Shown piece after piece: positions 42,954 to 52,224 of a DNA stretch of 64,000 nt. The position numbers and the translations under genes are program-made. The notes under the pieces were generated by a model, which worked only from the letters and a program-made list of their open reading frames with translations, did no database searches and was not told the DNA's origin. Location of the stretch: NCBI GenBank assembly GCA_963668655.2, contig CAXXPQ010000003.1, positions 558,001-622,000 of the forward strand, read 5' to 3'. Source of the stretch: G963668655 sp963668655 (lineage in GTDB: Bacteria; Myxococcota_A; SURF-8). Within the stretch, counting starts at the first letter, position 1, and each line of letters starts with the position of its first letter.

Positions 42954-43460
42954 ATGCCAGTCAAGGAAGTATGGATCGTGATGGGGTCGGATTCGGATGC
43001 CGGTGTGATGGAAGGCGCGTACAACACGCTGAAGGAATTCGGCGTGCCGTGCCGGATGATGGTGTCGTCCGCCCACCGTTCGCCCAAGCGTACCGCGCAG
43101 ATTGCCCGTTCCGCGCAGAAAAGCAATGTGGGCTGCTTCATCGTCGGGGCTGGACACGCCGCCCACCTGGCCGGGGTCATCGCCGCGGAAACCCCTCTGC
43201 CGATCATCGGCGTTCCCATCGATTCCAGCGCCCTGGACGGCATGGATTCGCTGCTTTCCACCGTCCAGATGCCGCCGGGCGTTCCCGTGGCCTGCATGGC
43301 CATCGGCAAGCCGGGCGCGAAGAACGCGGCGTTGTTCGCCATCCAGATGCTGGCGCTTTCGGACGCGAAACTGGCCGAGGCCTTTCAGACCTACAAGGCC
43401 GGCATGGCCCGCGCCGTGGCGAAAAAAGACGCGGCGCTGCAAAAGAAACTGGCTGGCTGA
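42954..43460 (+). CDS. purE: N5-carboxyaminoimidazole ribonucleotide mutase
   Basis: Converts N5-CAIR to CAIR in purine synthesis (class I PurE, which works with PurK). 168 residues from ATG 42954, placed by AAGGAG 9 bp upstream. Motifs: VMGSDSDAGVM, VSSAHRSPKR (the catalytic His), GAGHAAHLAGVIAAET, and QMPPGVPVACMAIG. Its stop shares one base with the next start. Confidence 0.96.
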   Translation: MPVKEVWIVMGSDSDAGVMEGAYNTLKEFGVPCRMMVSSAHRSPKRTAQIARSAQKSNVGCFIVGAGHAAHLAGVIAAETPLPIIGVPIDSSALDGMDSLLSTVQMPPGVPVACMAIGKPGAKNAALFAIQMLALSDAKLAEAFQTYKAGMARAVAKKDAALQKKLAG

Positions 43461-44071
43461 TGCCTGATTCCCCCGAATTCCTTTCGTCGGCCGTCCGGCG
43501 ACTGATCCGGGGGGAAGCCGTGGCCTATCCCACGGAAACCTGTTACGGGCTGGGCGTCCGGGCGGACGATCCGGGCGCGGTGGCTTTTTTGCGGCGACTG
43601 AAGGGGCGCGGCGACTCCGCCATTTCGTTGCTGATTCCGGGACCGGAGCGGCTGGAGGAATGGGTGGCTCCGCTCAAGGAGGCCGAGCGGCGTCTGATCG
43701 CCCGCTTCTGGCCGGGACCGTTAACGCTGCTGTTCCAGGCTCTTCCCGATTCTCCCGTCGCGCACATGGCTCAGCCTTTACTGGGTTTTCGTTGCTCCAG
43801 CCATCCCGTGGCTCAAGAACTCGCGAAAGCCGCCGGTTTGCCCATCACCAGCACCAGCGCCAATGAAAGCGGCATTCTCCGGGCTCCCGGCGAAGCGCAG
43901 GCCCGGGCGTTTCTCGCCCCTCACGGCGTGTCGGTTCTGCCGGACCCGGACGGCCTGTGCCGTGAAATCGAGTCCACCGTGGCCACGCTGGCCGATGGAA
44001 ATCTGCGGATTCTTCGAGAGGGCGCGATTTCCGCCGAAGAAATCAAGAAGACGCTGGAAGAATCCCGATGA
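43460..44071 (+). CDS. TsaC/Sua5/YrdC-family threonylcarbamoyl-AMP synthase
   Basis: 203 residues. The YrdC fold makes L-threonylcarbamoyl-adenylate from Thr, bicarbonate and ATP, for the t6A modification at tRNA position 37. Motifs: GEAVAYPTETCYGLGV at the N-terminus, RFWPGPLTLLF, and PITSTSANESG. Length matches the short TsaC form (no Sua5 C-terminal domain). It overlaps purE by 1 bp and the next gene by 4 bp. Confidence 0.92.
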   Translation: MPDSPEFLSSAVRRLIRGEAVAYPTETCYGLGVRADDPGAVAFLRRLKGRGDSAISLLIPGPERLEEWVAPLKEAERRLIARFWPGPLTLLFQALPDSPVAHMAQPLLGFRCSSHPVAQELAKAAGLPITSTSANESGILRAPGEAQARAFLAPHGVSVLPDPDGLCREIESTVATLADGNLRILREGAISAEEIKKTLEESR

Positions 44072-44856
44072 CGAAGCATCCGCAAAATCTCTTCGATCCC
44101 GTCCGGGAAACCCTCGACGCGGCGCTGAAGGGACGGGTGAAACTGATCCAGCCGAAGTTGGGCTACCGATTCTCGGTGGATGCGTTGTTGCTGGCTTACT
44201 TCGCACCATACGCCCGCCGGGGGACGGTGCTGGAACTGGGTTGCGGCTGCGGGGTCGTGTCGTTGCTGCTTCTGCATCAGGGCAAAATCCGCCGAGCCGC
44301 AGGCGTGGAAATCCAGGAAGAACTGGCGGAACTCTCCCGCCGAAACGCGGCTCTGAACGATTTTTCCGAACAATTCCAGGTGATTCACGACGACTATCGC
44401 CGGATGACGGATCGAATTCCCCCGCAATCCTGTTCGTTGCTGCTGTCCAACCCCCCCTTTTTCCCCCCCGGCGAGGGGCGGGACAATCCCGATCCGCAGA
44501 TTTCCACCGCCAGAAGAGAGCATAACGGCAGCATGAAAGACCTGATGGAAACAGCCCGATATCTGCTTTCCGGGTCCGGGAAACTCGTTCTCGTCTATCC
44601 CTCGGAAAGACTTTCGGATCTCTTTTCGGAGTCGGCGGCCCACGGGCTTTCCGTGAAACGGCTCCGTTTCGTTCACCCTCGGCCCGAAAGAAAAGCGCGC
44701 CTGGTGCTGGTGGAGGCCATGGCGAGGACGGGGGTTCGACCGGAGATCTCGGCGCCGTTTTACTTGGAGACCGAAACCGGCGCGGATTCGCCGGAGGCCG
44801 CAAGGTTGTACAAGGGCGATTGGGATCCGGACGGAGAACAGTATCCTTTCGGATAG
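44068..44856 (+). CDS. TrmN6-like tRNA m6A methyltransferase
   Basis: 262 residues, SAM-dependent. The SAM motif is VLELGCGCGVVSLLL; the catalytic NPPF motif is LLSNPPFF; the N-terminal segment IQPKLGYRFSVDALLLAYF is typical of YfiC/TrmN6, which methylates A37 of tRNA1(Val). It overlaps tsaC by 4 bp (ATGA). Both neighbours therefore concern tRNA position 37, though on different tRNAs. Confidence 0.88.
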   Translation: MTKHPQNLFDPVRETLDAALKGRVKLIQPKLGYRFSVDALLLAYFAPYARRGTVLELGCGCGVVSLLLLHQGKIRRAAGVEIQEELAELSRRNAALNDFSEQFQVIHDDYRRMTDRIPPQSCSLLLSNPPFFPPGEGRDNPDPQISTARREHNGSMKDLMETARYLLSGSGKLVLVYPSERLSDLFSESAAHGLSVKRLRFVHPRPERKARLVLVEAMARTGVRPEISAPFYLETETGADSPEAARLYKGDWDPDGEQYPFG

Positions 44857-45007
44857 TTTCAATTCCCTGAAAGAAGAGTTAACTTCCCAAAGTTGAGTCT
44901 TCAGCGATAGCGTACGGTGAAATCTTCGCCATGTGGGGATGCCGAAGCGATCATCGTTTCCGAACCATGGCTTTGAAAACGGGCTCTTGTCCTATGGGGA
45001 AAGGAAA

Positions 45008-45799
45008 ATGAGCGCGATGGGGGAGGTGATCCGGCGTTTCCTTTGGAACGGCTTATGGGATCGACGTTTCCTGCTGGGAAGCATTCCCCTGGCTTTTGGG
45101 GTCATGGCAAGCCTTGCCGTCTTCGTTCCGAACCTCTTTCGGGTGCTGCTGCTGAAAGAAGGTCTTTTCGAACAGCTTACCCATCTTTTTCTCATCCTTG
45201 CGGCCTATTTCTGGTTTTTACTCATGTTCCGGAGGCCGAAAAAACATGATGCCTGGGCGCTTCCGGTCGTGGCCGTTCTTTTCTTCCTGGAGGAAACCAA
45301 CTGGATACAGATCTATTTCAGTTATTCCACGCCCGGGTGGATGCTGTCCATTCCCGGCCAGCGAACGAACGAATTCAATTTCCACAACAACGCCTACGGC
45401 CAGTTGCTGATCCAATCCTTTTTTTGCTATTTCCTGGTCGTTTCGCCTTTCCTTCACGAATGGAAACGATATCGAAAAGAAAAAACGGGACATTCCCCGC
45501 CGGTTTCCCATGCCGTTCCTTTCGGTTTTCCCGTTCTTTTCCTAACCGTCTGTTTCTGCTCGAACCTGTTCGATCAGTTCCTCCCCGCCCTGGCGAGTTT
45601 CGACACCGTGGGATCCATGCAGGAATTGATGGATTTCATGTACGCGATTCTTCTTTTTCAGGCCGGGCGAGTCGCCCTGCTTGATTCGGCCCCGACCGAG
45701 ACATCGAAAATTATCCCCATGGATGTCCATGGTTCTTCCTTTCCCACGATCTCTCTAGAAGAGCGGGAAAGGCCGCATCCGGTGGGGGACGACGGCTGA
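45008..45799 (+). CDS. polytopic membrane protein, unknown
   Basis: 263 residues from ATG 45008, which follows GGGGAAAGGA. About six membrane helices (for example LGSIPLAFGVMASLAVFV, LTHLFLILAAYFWFLL, WALPVVAVLFFLEE). Conserved-looking acidic/aromatic groups lie near a membrane edge (FLEETNWIQIYF). The C-terminal 40 residues are polar. No family recognised. The frame begins upstream but only this start has a ribosome binding site. Confidence 0.75.
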   Translation: MSAMGEVIRRFLWNGLWDRRFLLGSIPLAFGVMASLAVFVPNLFRVLLLKEGLFEQLTHLFLILAAYFWFLLMFRRPKKHDAWALPVVAVLFFLEETNWIQIYFSYSTPGWMLSIPGQRTNEFNFHNNAYGQLLIQSFFCYFLVVSPFLHEWKRYRKEKTGHSPPVSHAVPFGFPVLFLTVCFCSNLFDQFLPALASFDTVGSMQELMDFMYAILLFQAGRVALLDSAPTETSKIIPMDVHGSSFPTISLEERERPHPVGDDG

Positions 45800-45856
45800 C
45801 GCCTCGATTCCTTGCTCGCCGTTACGGGTTTTCTCGCAATCACGGGCGAAATTCAG

Positions 45857-45862
45857 TATAAT
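45857..45862 (+). promoter_or_regulatory. possible -10 box before the lipoprotein-kinase pair
   Basis: A perfect TATAAT, 52 bp before the ATG at 45914. No good -35 box is seen at the right distance, so an activator may be needed. Confidence 0.4.
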
Positions 45863-45913
45863 ACCGGAAACTTCGGGCGGGTTCCCTCACACGATCGATG
45901 GAAAGGACTTCTC

Positions 45914-46591
45914 ATGCTTCAGCATGCCGGTTTCGCTTCTCGTGCTCTGCTTCCGTTTCTTCTGTTGTTTACGATATTTCCGATGTTCGGAGGATGCGCC
46001 CACGATCCGGCAAAACCTTCCGACAACGCCGCCGTTACGGAAGCCCGGGGCCCTTACGGAACCCGGGCGGCCGCCGTCTATATGCCGATAAACCTGGGAT
46101 ATTCCTGGGAGTACGAACGGACGTTTCTTGGGGAGAAAGGGAAACTGAAAGTCGCCATCGTCAAAAGGGACGACCAGGGCTTTTTCGTGGACAACCAGGG
46201 TGGAAGCCTGCGAATCACGCCCTTCGGCCTGCGGGATCGGAAGCGCTATCTGCTCTTTTATCCGCTGGAAACGGGGCAGCGCTGGCGCTCCAACGTGGAA
46301 GTGAACATCGCGGAGCACTTCGAGATCGTGGCCGACAACGACGACATCGCTGTCCCCGCCGGAAGCTTCCGACACTGCCTGACGGTGCGTTCCGTCACGA
46401 ACGTGGACGCGGGTGTCCGCATGGTGAATCTCGTCTCCTACGCCCCCTATGTGGGCATGATCCGCACCGAAACCTGGATGGAGAACGACCGGGGGCGAAA
46501 GACCCGCCAGGTGCTTCTGGAACTTTCGGCCTATCACCTTCCGGGAAGCCTGACGAAAACCCCGGAAACGGAACCGCTTACCCATGAGTGA
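45914..46591 (+). CDS. lipoprotein, unknown
   Basis: 225 residues from ATG 45914 (GAAAGGA upstream). The signal peptide ends in a lipobox-like FGGC (Cys28). The mature part is a beta-rich domain with regular aromatic strands (LGYSWEYERTF, YLLFYPLETGQRW), recalling small envelope lipoproteins with a lipocalin-like or DUF fold. It overlaps the start of the kinase-FGE gene by 8 bp, so they are co-translated. Confidence 0.78.
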   Translation: MLQHAGFASRALLPFLLLFTIFPMFGGCAHDPAKPSDNAAVTEARGPYGTRAAAVYMPINLGYSWEYERTFLGEKGKLKVAIVKRDDQGFFVDNQGGSLRITPFGLRDRKRYLLFYPLETGQRWRSNVEVNIAEHFEIVADNDDIAVPAGSFRHCLTVRSVTNVDAGVRMVNLVSYAPYVGMIRTETWMENDRGRKTRQVLLELSAYHLPGSLTKTPETEPLTHE

Positions 46592-48896
46592 ACTGAAACG
46601 CTGGCTCAAGCGGCTGGCCGCCTCCGGCGGCATCCAATCGGGTGAGGAACTGGGCCGGGGCGGCATGGGAATCGTGCTCTCCGCCCGGGATCCGGAAATC
46701 GGCCGCGAGGTGGCCGTGAAAGTCCTGCGCGACGGCCGGGACGCCAGCGACGAGGAAGTTCGCCGACTCATTACCGAAATCCAGATCATGGGGCAGTTGG
46801 AGCATCCCAATATCGTGCCCGTCTATCGCGTCGGTCTGCAAAAAGGCGGAGAACTCTACTTCAGCATGCGCCGGGTGCGTCGCAACACCTTGTCGGGGCT
46901 TTTGAAAAATCTTTCCCGGGGACGCGGCGAGTACAACCGTCTGCGCATGCTGCGGCTTTTCATGCAGATCTGCATGGCGGTGGAATTCGCGCACAGCCGG
47001 GGCGTAATCCATCGCGACCTGAAGACCGAAAACATCATGCTGGGCGAATACGAGGAAGCCTTCGTGATGGACTGGGGGCTGGCCATCGCCCGTCCGGACA
47101 TGGAGGGCGTCAACCGGCCGGTGGAACTCGACTTTCCGCCGGAGATCACGGACGGGCTGATCGTCGGCACGCCTGCCTGCATGTCTCCCGAACAGGCCAA
47201 GGGGCAGGTCAGTCGCGTGGATCGCCGCAGCGATGTGTTCGCTCTGGGAGCCGTTTTGTTCGAACTGTTGACGTTGACCCCCCTGATTCGGACACGGGAC
47301 GTTTTCGACGCCCTGGAAGAGGTCCGCAAAGGCGACTTCGAGCGGCCCTCGGAGCGCGCGCCTTCCATGGAGATCCCGGCGGATCTGGACGAGATCTGCC
47401 AGAAAGCCCTGGCTTATAACCAGGAAGACCGTTATGCCTCGGCCAAGGCGCTGCATGCCGACGTGGAGGCATTTTTCGAGGGCAGCGTGGCTTCGGAGCG
47501 GCGGCGCAAGGAAGCTCTGGAGCGTATACGGGAGGGCGACGGGGAACTGGAGACGTTCAAGGCTCGCCGTATGGAAAAAGCGCGCATCGAGACGAAAATC
47601 CTGGCGGTCACCGGAAAAAGCCAGGGAAAACTTGGACTTGTGGAACGGCAGAGCCTGTGGGAACTGGAGGATCGCCTTCAGGACGCGGAGCGCGAGGCGG
47701 CCGCCGCCTTCAACCGCACGTTGAATCTTTACCAGGTGGCCAATACACTGGAACCCGAAAACCGAGCCGCCAGAAAACGCCTGGGAACGCTGTACTGGAT
47801 GCGCTACCTGGACGCCGAGCGCCAGAAGGATCCCACCGGGATGATGCTCTGGATGAACCAGGTCCAGCGGGTCAACGACGGCGATTTCGACGAGCGCATT
47901 CGTGGAGAAGGCCGACTGGCCGTCGAAAGCGATCCACCCGGAGCCACGCTGAGCCTTTACGCTTTTCGGAAGCGGCAGCGCGAGTTGAAGCCCGAACTCC
48001 TTGAAATCAGCGGCGTCACGCCGATTTCCGAATGGAAACTCTGTCGCGGCGGCTACCTTCTGGTGCTGCGCAAGGAAGGTTTCGCCGACACCCGGATTCC
48101 GGTGTTCGTGGAGCGCATGGAGACGGTTCACGTACGAGTCCGTCTGATGACGCCCGAACGCCTGGGGGAAGGTTTCCGTCACATCCCCGCCGGACCCGTG
48201 GTGCTGGGCGGCGAGCCGGACACCTTCGGATCCTGGGAAGAACGTACGGTGGATCTCCCGGATTTCGCTCTGGCGACTTTTCCCGTAACCATGAAGAATT
48301 ATTGCGCTTTCCTGAACGATCGCGACTATCACGACGCGGAAGCCGCCCGGTTGCACGCTCCACGACTCTTCGGATCGGAGGAAACCTATCTCGTTTGCGG
48401 GCCGGATGACCTGTTCGACATCCCGGAGGAGGATGCCGAGGGAGACCGCTGGCTGTTGAGTTGGCCCGTCATCGGCGTGAACCACGCCGACGCCCTGGCG
48501 TACATCGCCTGGCGTTCGAAAAAAGACGGCGTGCGCTATCGCCTGCCCACGGACGAGGAATGGGAGAAGGCCGCCCGAGGCGCGGACCGCCGCCGCTATC
48601 CCTGGGGCGACAGCTTCGATCCGTCCTTCTGCAACATGCGGGACAGCTTCGACAAACTGCAACTGAAACCCGTGGGCAGCTTTCCCAAGGACCGCAGCCC
48701 CTACGATGTCCGCGACCTGGGCGGCAACGTACGGGACTGGACCTCGGATCGGGTGGACGCGGCCACGGAGAACATCACGGTGCGAGGCGGCGCCTGGAGC
48801 ATGTACGAGATCTTTTCCAGAAGCGCCTGCCGCGCCGGAGCACCGAAAAATATGTGCGCGGTGAACATCGGTTTCCGACTGGCCAAGGATCTGTAA
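46584..48896 (+). CDS. Ser/Thr kinase fused to a formylglycine-generating-enzyme-like domain
   Basis: 770 residues. The kinase domain (about 18-305) has GRGGMGIV, VAVKVL, HRDLKTENIM and MDWGLA (Trp in place of Phe in the DFG, a known variant). A coiled-coil/TPR-like helical linker spans about 310-430, then a PEGA-like region (430-530). The C-terminal 230 residues are a sulfatase-modifying-factor/FGE domain: FRHIPAGPVVLGG, FPVTMKNYCAFL, RLPTDEEWEKAARG, RYPWGDSF, DLGGNVRDWT, VRGGAWSM. The Cys pair that FGE uses for oxidation is not evident, so this domain may bind ligands (as in diversity-generating or C-type-lectin-like folds) rather than oxidise Cys. No membrane span is seen. Confidence 0.92.
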   Translation: MSELKRWLKRLAASGGIQSGEELGRGGMGIVLSARDPEIGREVAVKVLRDGRDASDEEVRRLITEIQIMGQLEHPNIVPVYRVGLQKGGELYFSMRRVRRNTLSGLLKNLSRGRGEYNRLRMLRLFMQICMAVEFAHSRGVIHRDLKTENIMLGEYEEAFVMDWGLAIARPDMEGVNRPVELDFPPEITDGLIVGTPACMSPEQAKGQVSRVDRRSDVFALGAVLFELLTLTPLIRTRDVFDALEEVRKGDFERPSERAPSMEIPADLDEICQKALAYNQEDRYASAKALHADVEAFFEGSVASERRRKEALERIREGDGELETFKARRMEKARIETKILAVTGKSQGKLGLVERQSLWELEDRLQDAEREAAAAFNRTLNLYQVANTLEPENRAARKRLGTLYWMRYLDAERQKDPTGMMLWMNQVQRVNDGDFDERIRGEGRLAVESDPPGATLSLYAFRKRQRELKPELLEISGVTPISEWKLCRGGYLLVLRKEGFADTRIPVFVERMETVHVRVRLMTPERLGEGFRHIPAGPVVLGGEPDTFGSWEERTVDLPDFALATFPVTMKNYCAFLNDRDYHDAEAARLHAPRLFGSEETYLVCGPDDLFDIPEEDAEGDRWLLSWPVIGVNHADALAYIAWRSKKDGVRYRLPTDEEWEKAARGADRRRYPWGDSFDPSFCNMRDSFDKLQLKPVGSFPKDRSPYDVRDLGGNVRDWTSDRVDAATENITVRGGAWSMYEIFSRSACRAGAPKNMCAVNIGFRLAKDL

Positions 48897-48970
48897 GCAG
48901 CCGATATTTCATTTGAAGAAATGATGATGCCGCGCCGGTAAGACTCCAGGGCCATTTTCTGGAGGAATTC

Positions 48971-50080
48971 ATGACCATGCAAATACCCACGGTTGGTTGG
49001 CTTGGTGCAAATTTTCCTTGCCGGATCCTCTGGGTTGCGTTGCTGCTGTTGATCGGAGCGGTAGCAAGCTCTTGCGCCAAAGGGACGAACCGATTGCCGG
49101 ATGTTTCCTGGGAAGGCGATCATATCCGATTCTCGACATCGGTCGATCACCTGCCCTGCGGCGATTCGCTGACGGAAATGGACCGTCATGTCGGTGAACT
49201 GGCCGCCGCGTTGGACGAGAAAGCGCCGCCTGATGAAAAGATAGACTACTACTGGCTTCCGGATTGTATGGACCTTACCCCTTGCCCGCCAAACACGGAT
49301 TGTGCGGAAGGGACGAACGTCTATTCACGCACGATGTTTCATTATCATGAAATCGTACATGTGCTGCTCCGTAAACTCGGCCGCAGCCAGACCTTTCTGT
49401 TCGAAGGCATGGCGGAAGCCTTCGGACGATCCGGCGGCCGGTTGACGATTCCGAGAGAACAGGCGCGTTCGGAGGTTCTAAAGAGCCTCGGCGCCGAAGT
49501 CGATCCGGCGACCATCAGTTATCCCCTGGCGGGGTTGTTCGTGCGTTTTCTGATAGATACGTACGGTTTTGCTTCTATCAAACAGGTTTACATCAGAGCC
49601 CGCGAGGATACGGATATCGATGATTTCCGTCGAATTTTCAAGGAAGAATGCGGCGTCGAACTGAACGAAGCGATGGATCGGTTCATCGAGGAAGCGAAGA
49701 CCTGTTACCCACGGATCAATCTGTGCGTTTCCCCTTCGGTTCCATGGGATGGCAGTGTTTGGAAATACGATTTCGGGATGGGATGCTCCGATTCGGGAGT
49801 GCTTGAGATCGCTCCCGGGGCCCTCCGCAATGAAGCGCTGATCGAAATATCCCAGGCGGGAGCATACGCGGTCTCGGTTTCCTCGGAGCAGCCCCCCGCC
49901 AAGCCTGTTGTTATTCTTAAGTGTTTCTGCGAAGCCAAACCCTATTTCATCGAAGTCGGAAGCGAACAGACACTGACGTTGGAACAGGGGAAATACCGCG
50001 TACTGGCTGGCCGCATGGCAAACGATCTCACGCAGGATCTTTTCCATGTGCAGGTGAGGATCCTCGCACCAACACCGTAA
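48971..50080 (+). CDS. HEIVH-motif lipoprotein, putative zinc metallopeptidase
   Basis: 369 residues, preceded by GGAGGA. The lipobox is VASSC (Cys35). A zincin motif HEIVH is present (His126, Glu127, His130), with a Glu downstream in FEGMAEAFG (Glu145 or Glu149) as possible third ligand, which is the gluzincin arrangement. The domain up to about 230 is helical; the C-terminal part (about 250-369) is a beta-rich domain with Cys residues (CVSPS, GCSD, CFCEAK). It follows the kinase-FGE gene by 74 bp. Secretion and the motif are seen directly; peptidase activity is inferred. Confidence 0.75.
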   Translation: MTMQIPTVGWLGANFPCRILWVALLLLIGAVASSCAKGTNRLPDVSWEGDHIRFSTSVDHLPCGDSLTEMDRHVGELAAALDEKAPPDEKIDYYWLPDCMDLTPCPPNTDCAEGTNVYSRTMFHYHEIVHVLLRKLGRSQTFLFEGMAEAFGRSGGRLTIPREQARSEVLKSLGAEVDPATISYPLAGLFVRFLIDTYGFASIKQVYIRAREDTDIDDFRRIFKEECGVELNEAMDRFIEEAKTCYPRINLCVSPSVPWDGSVWKYDFGMGCSDSGVLEIAPGALRNEALIEISQAGAYAVSVSSEQPPAKPVVILKCFCEAKPYFIEVGSEQTLTLEQGKYRVLAGRMANDLTQDLFHVQVRILAPTP

Positions 50081-50213
50081 TGGTGAGCCAAACAGCCAAA
50101 TGTTGTTGAAAAAATATACGTGACCGAATACGGAAAAATCAAAAGGAATGGAGCGTTTTCGATTTCGCATCCAGTTTCTGGGAAAATATCGGAGATGAAA
50201 AACCGCGAGCGGC

Positions 50214-51050
50214 TCAGGGCAGATCCTTGGGAGGCGGCTGAAATCCGGCCTGAATCCAGAAGGATGCGGATTCGTTTCCCACCAGTCGATAAAGAAAGCC
50301 TCTGGCTTGGTCCGTGTTCTTTGCATGACGGGTGGGGGCACCGAAGTAAAGAATGGGATAGTAACTCTGCTTGGGGAAGGTCAGCACGGACCGAACGGCG
50401 GATTCCCCCGCGATATCGGTCAGATACACAATGGCCGCATCGGCTTTGTCCGACTTGATTTTCTCCACGGCGTCTTTGGGGGACAATACGGCCTTGATCC
50501 GGGATTTCAGCGCATCCCACAGGCCGATACGCTTCAGGGCCGACTGAGTGTGCAGCCCTAAAATGCTGCTTTCCAAACCGGTAGTGACGATACGTCCGGG
50601 TTTGGCCATACGCAAGAGGCGGATCGGATCCGGCTTTTCTTTCGATGCCTTGGCCACCACAACGAGACGATCTCCGGCCAGGGAGATGAAATCCTCGCTT
50701 CGGGCGAGTTTTCCATGCACCGCCAGGGCCACCGCTTCCTTGCCTTCCACGATGATGACGTCGGCCTTTTCCTTGTCCGCCCGGCCCAGGATATCGATAC
50801 CGGGCGCGGAAGAAAAACGCACGTCCAGAAGACCTTCCTTACGCAGTTGAGCAGCCACCTGTTCCAGAACAGGAAGCACGCGCTGATCGCATAGCACGTC
50901 CAGGCTCCGGGTTCCCGAAGGAGCCGGGCTGGACATGGAATCGGGTTCGGCGGCCGGAGAAACCGCCATCCAGAGCCAAAGGACGACGAAAGCCGCTAGA
51001 CTCGCCGGAAAGAATCTCCATTGTTGACCATTCATGCCACATCGTTTCAT
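50214..51050 (-). CDS. ModA-like periplasmic binding protein
   Basis: 278 residues, ATG 51050 (or the in-frame ATG at 51035). A signal peptide ends near SPAAEP. The mature domain resembles the molybdate/tungstate-binding ModA fold: SLDVLCDQRVLPVLEQVAAQ at the start, the internal motif GRIVTTGLESSILGLHTQ and KADAAIVYLTDI near the hinge. No ModB or ModC permease or ATPase genes are adjacent, so the ligand and partner are uncertain. It is convergent with the metallopeptidase-like gene and divergent from the ROK gene. Confidence 0.82.
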   Translation of the reverse strand: MKRCGMNGQQWRFFPASLAAFVVLWLWMAVSPAAEPDSMSSPAPSGTRSLDVLCDQRVLPVLEQVAAQLRKEGLLDVRFSSAPGIDILGRADKEKADVIIVEGKEAVALAVHGKLARSEDFISLAGDRLVVVAKASKEKPDPIRLLRMAKPGRIVTTGLESSILGLHTQSALKRIGLWDALKSRIKAVLSPKDAVEKIKSDKADAAIVYLTDIAGESAVRSVLTFPKQSYYPILYFGAPTRHAKNTDQARGFLYRLVGNESASFWIQAGFQPPPKDLP

Positions 51051-51235
51051 GCCGGAAATGATAGCACAAACGAGAAGTCATCACAAAAGTCAATTCGATC
51101 CATGAGTTGAGGAGAGTGCGACGAACGGGAGACTGAAGGCCGTCGTCATTTCTTGACCGCAGGCAAGAAAAGGATGTACCATGGGACGAAATCGCAACAG
51201 GCGAACGCGCCGCAAAGATAACGGGAGAGAGTGAG

Positions 51236-52204
51236 ATGACGAAGCTCTGCGTGGGAATCGATATCGGGGGAACCAATCTGAAAGCTGGATTGCTGACCAA
51301 TCGCGGCACCATGCTGGAACAATACATGGTTCAATTGGAAGAGGCGGATAAAAGCGAGGCCGGTATCGTGGAAGCCGTTCGGCTGGCCGTGAAAAAACTG
51401 CTTTCAGCCTCCGGATTCGGCAAGGATTCCATCGTCGGCGTGGGATTGGGCGCGGCCGGCGTCATCGACGAGCAGAAAGGCATCATCACGAAATCTCCTC
51501 ACTTTCCCGAATGGAAGGACTTTCCGCTGATCGAACGGCTTTCCGCCCGGATCGGTCTGCCCGTCACGATGGAAAACGACGTGAACGCCATTGCCAGGGG
51601 CGAGAAATGGTGCGGCGCGGTGAAAGGCGAGAAGCATTTCCTCTGCATGGCCATCGGCACGGGCCTGGGCGGCGCGATCTGCCTGGACGGCCGTATCTGG
51701 CACGGCGTGGACGGCATGGCGGGAGAAGTGGGGCACATCTGCATCGATCCCCACGGAACGGCCTGCAACTGCGGTTCCAGCGGCTGCCTGGAAACGGTGG
51801 CCTCCGCCACGGGCCTGATTCGTCTGGTGAAAGCCGACGATTTCCGGCCGGTTCTGGACATCGTGGAAAACGACGCGGGGATCCCCCAGCAGCTAGCCAT
51901 GCTGGCCGAGGAAGGCAACAAGGAGGCGCAGAAATACTGGGATACCATGGGAACGGCCATCGGTCTGGCCCTGGGCGGGTTGTTGAACACGCTGAACCTC
52001 AAGATCGTCCTGTTGGGCGGCGGCCTGTCCAAGTCCTTCAATCTGTTCTATCCCGCCCTGGAGGCCGAATTGCAGAAACGAGCCTATCCGGCCATCTGGA
52101 AGGGCGTGCAGTTCGTCATCAGTCAGTTGTGGGAGGAAGCGGGCGTCTATGGAGCGGCGGCCAATCTGTTGGACGAAATCGAGAAGCGGGAAACAAGCCG
52201 TTGA
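51236..52204 (+). CDS. ROK-family sugar kinase (glucokinase-like)
   Basis: 322 residues. The ATP-binding motif is GIDIGGTNLKAG, followed by GTGLGGAI and GEVGHICID. The zinc motif is ACNCGSSGCLE. Probably phosphorylates glucose or an N-acetyl-hexosamine; ROK members include repressors, but there is no HTH here. Length is normal for a kinase. The PPC-domain gene begins 20 bp downstream. Confidence 0.93.
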   Translation: MTKLCVGIDIGGTNLKAGLLTNRGTMLEQYMVQLEEADKSEAGIVEAVRLAVKKLLSASGFGKDSIVGVGLGAAGVIDEQKGIITKSPHFPEWKDFPLIERLSARIGLPVTMENDVNAIARGEKWCGAVKGEKHFLCMAIGTGLGGAICLDGRIWHGVDGMAGEVGHICIDPHGTACNCGSSGCLETVASATGLIRLVKADDFRPVLDIVENDAGIPQQLAMLAEEGNKEAQKYWDTMGTAIGLALGGLLNTLNLKIVLLGGGLSKSFNLFYPALEAELQKRAYPAIWKGVQFVISQLWEEAGVYGAAANLLDEIEKRETSR

Positions 52205-52224
52205 ATTCGGGAAAGGAATTCGTC

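Noticed and set aside
46578..48662. 694-codon minus-strand frame opposite the kinase-FGE gene
   Set aside because: Shadow of a GC-rich gene; the plus strand has all kinase and FGE motifs.
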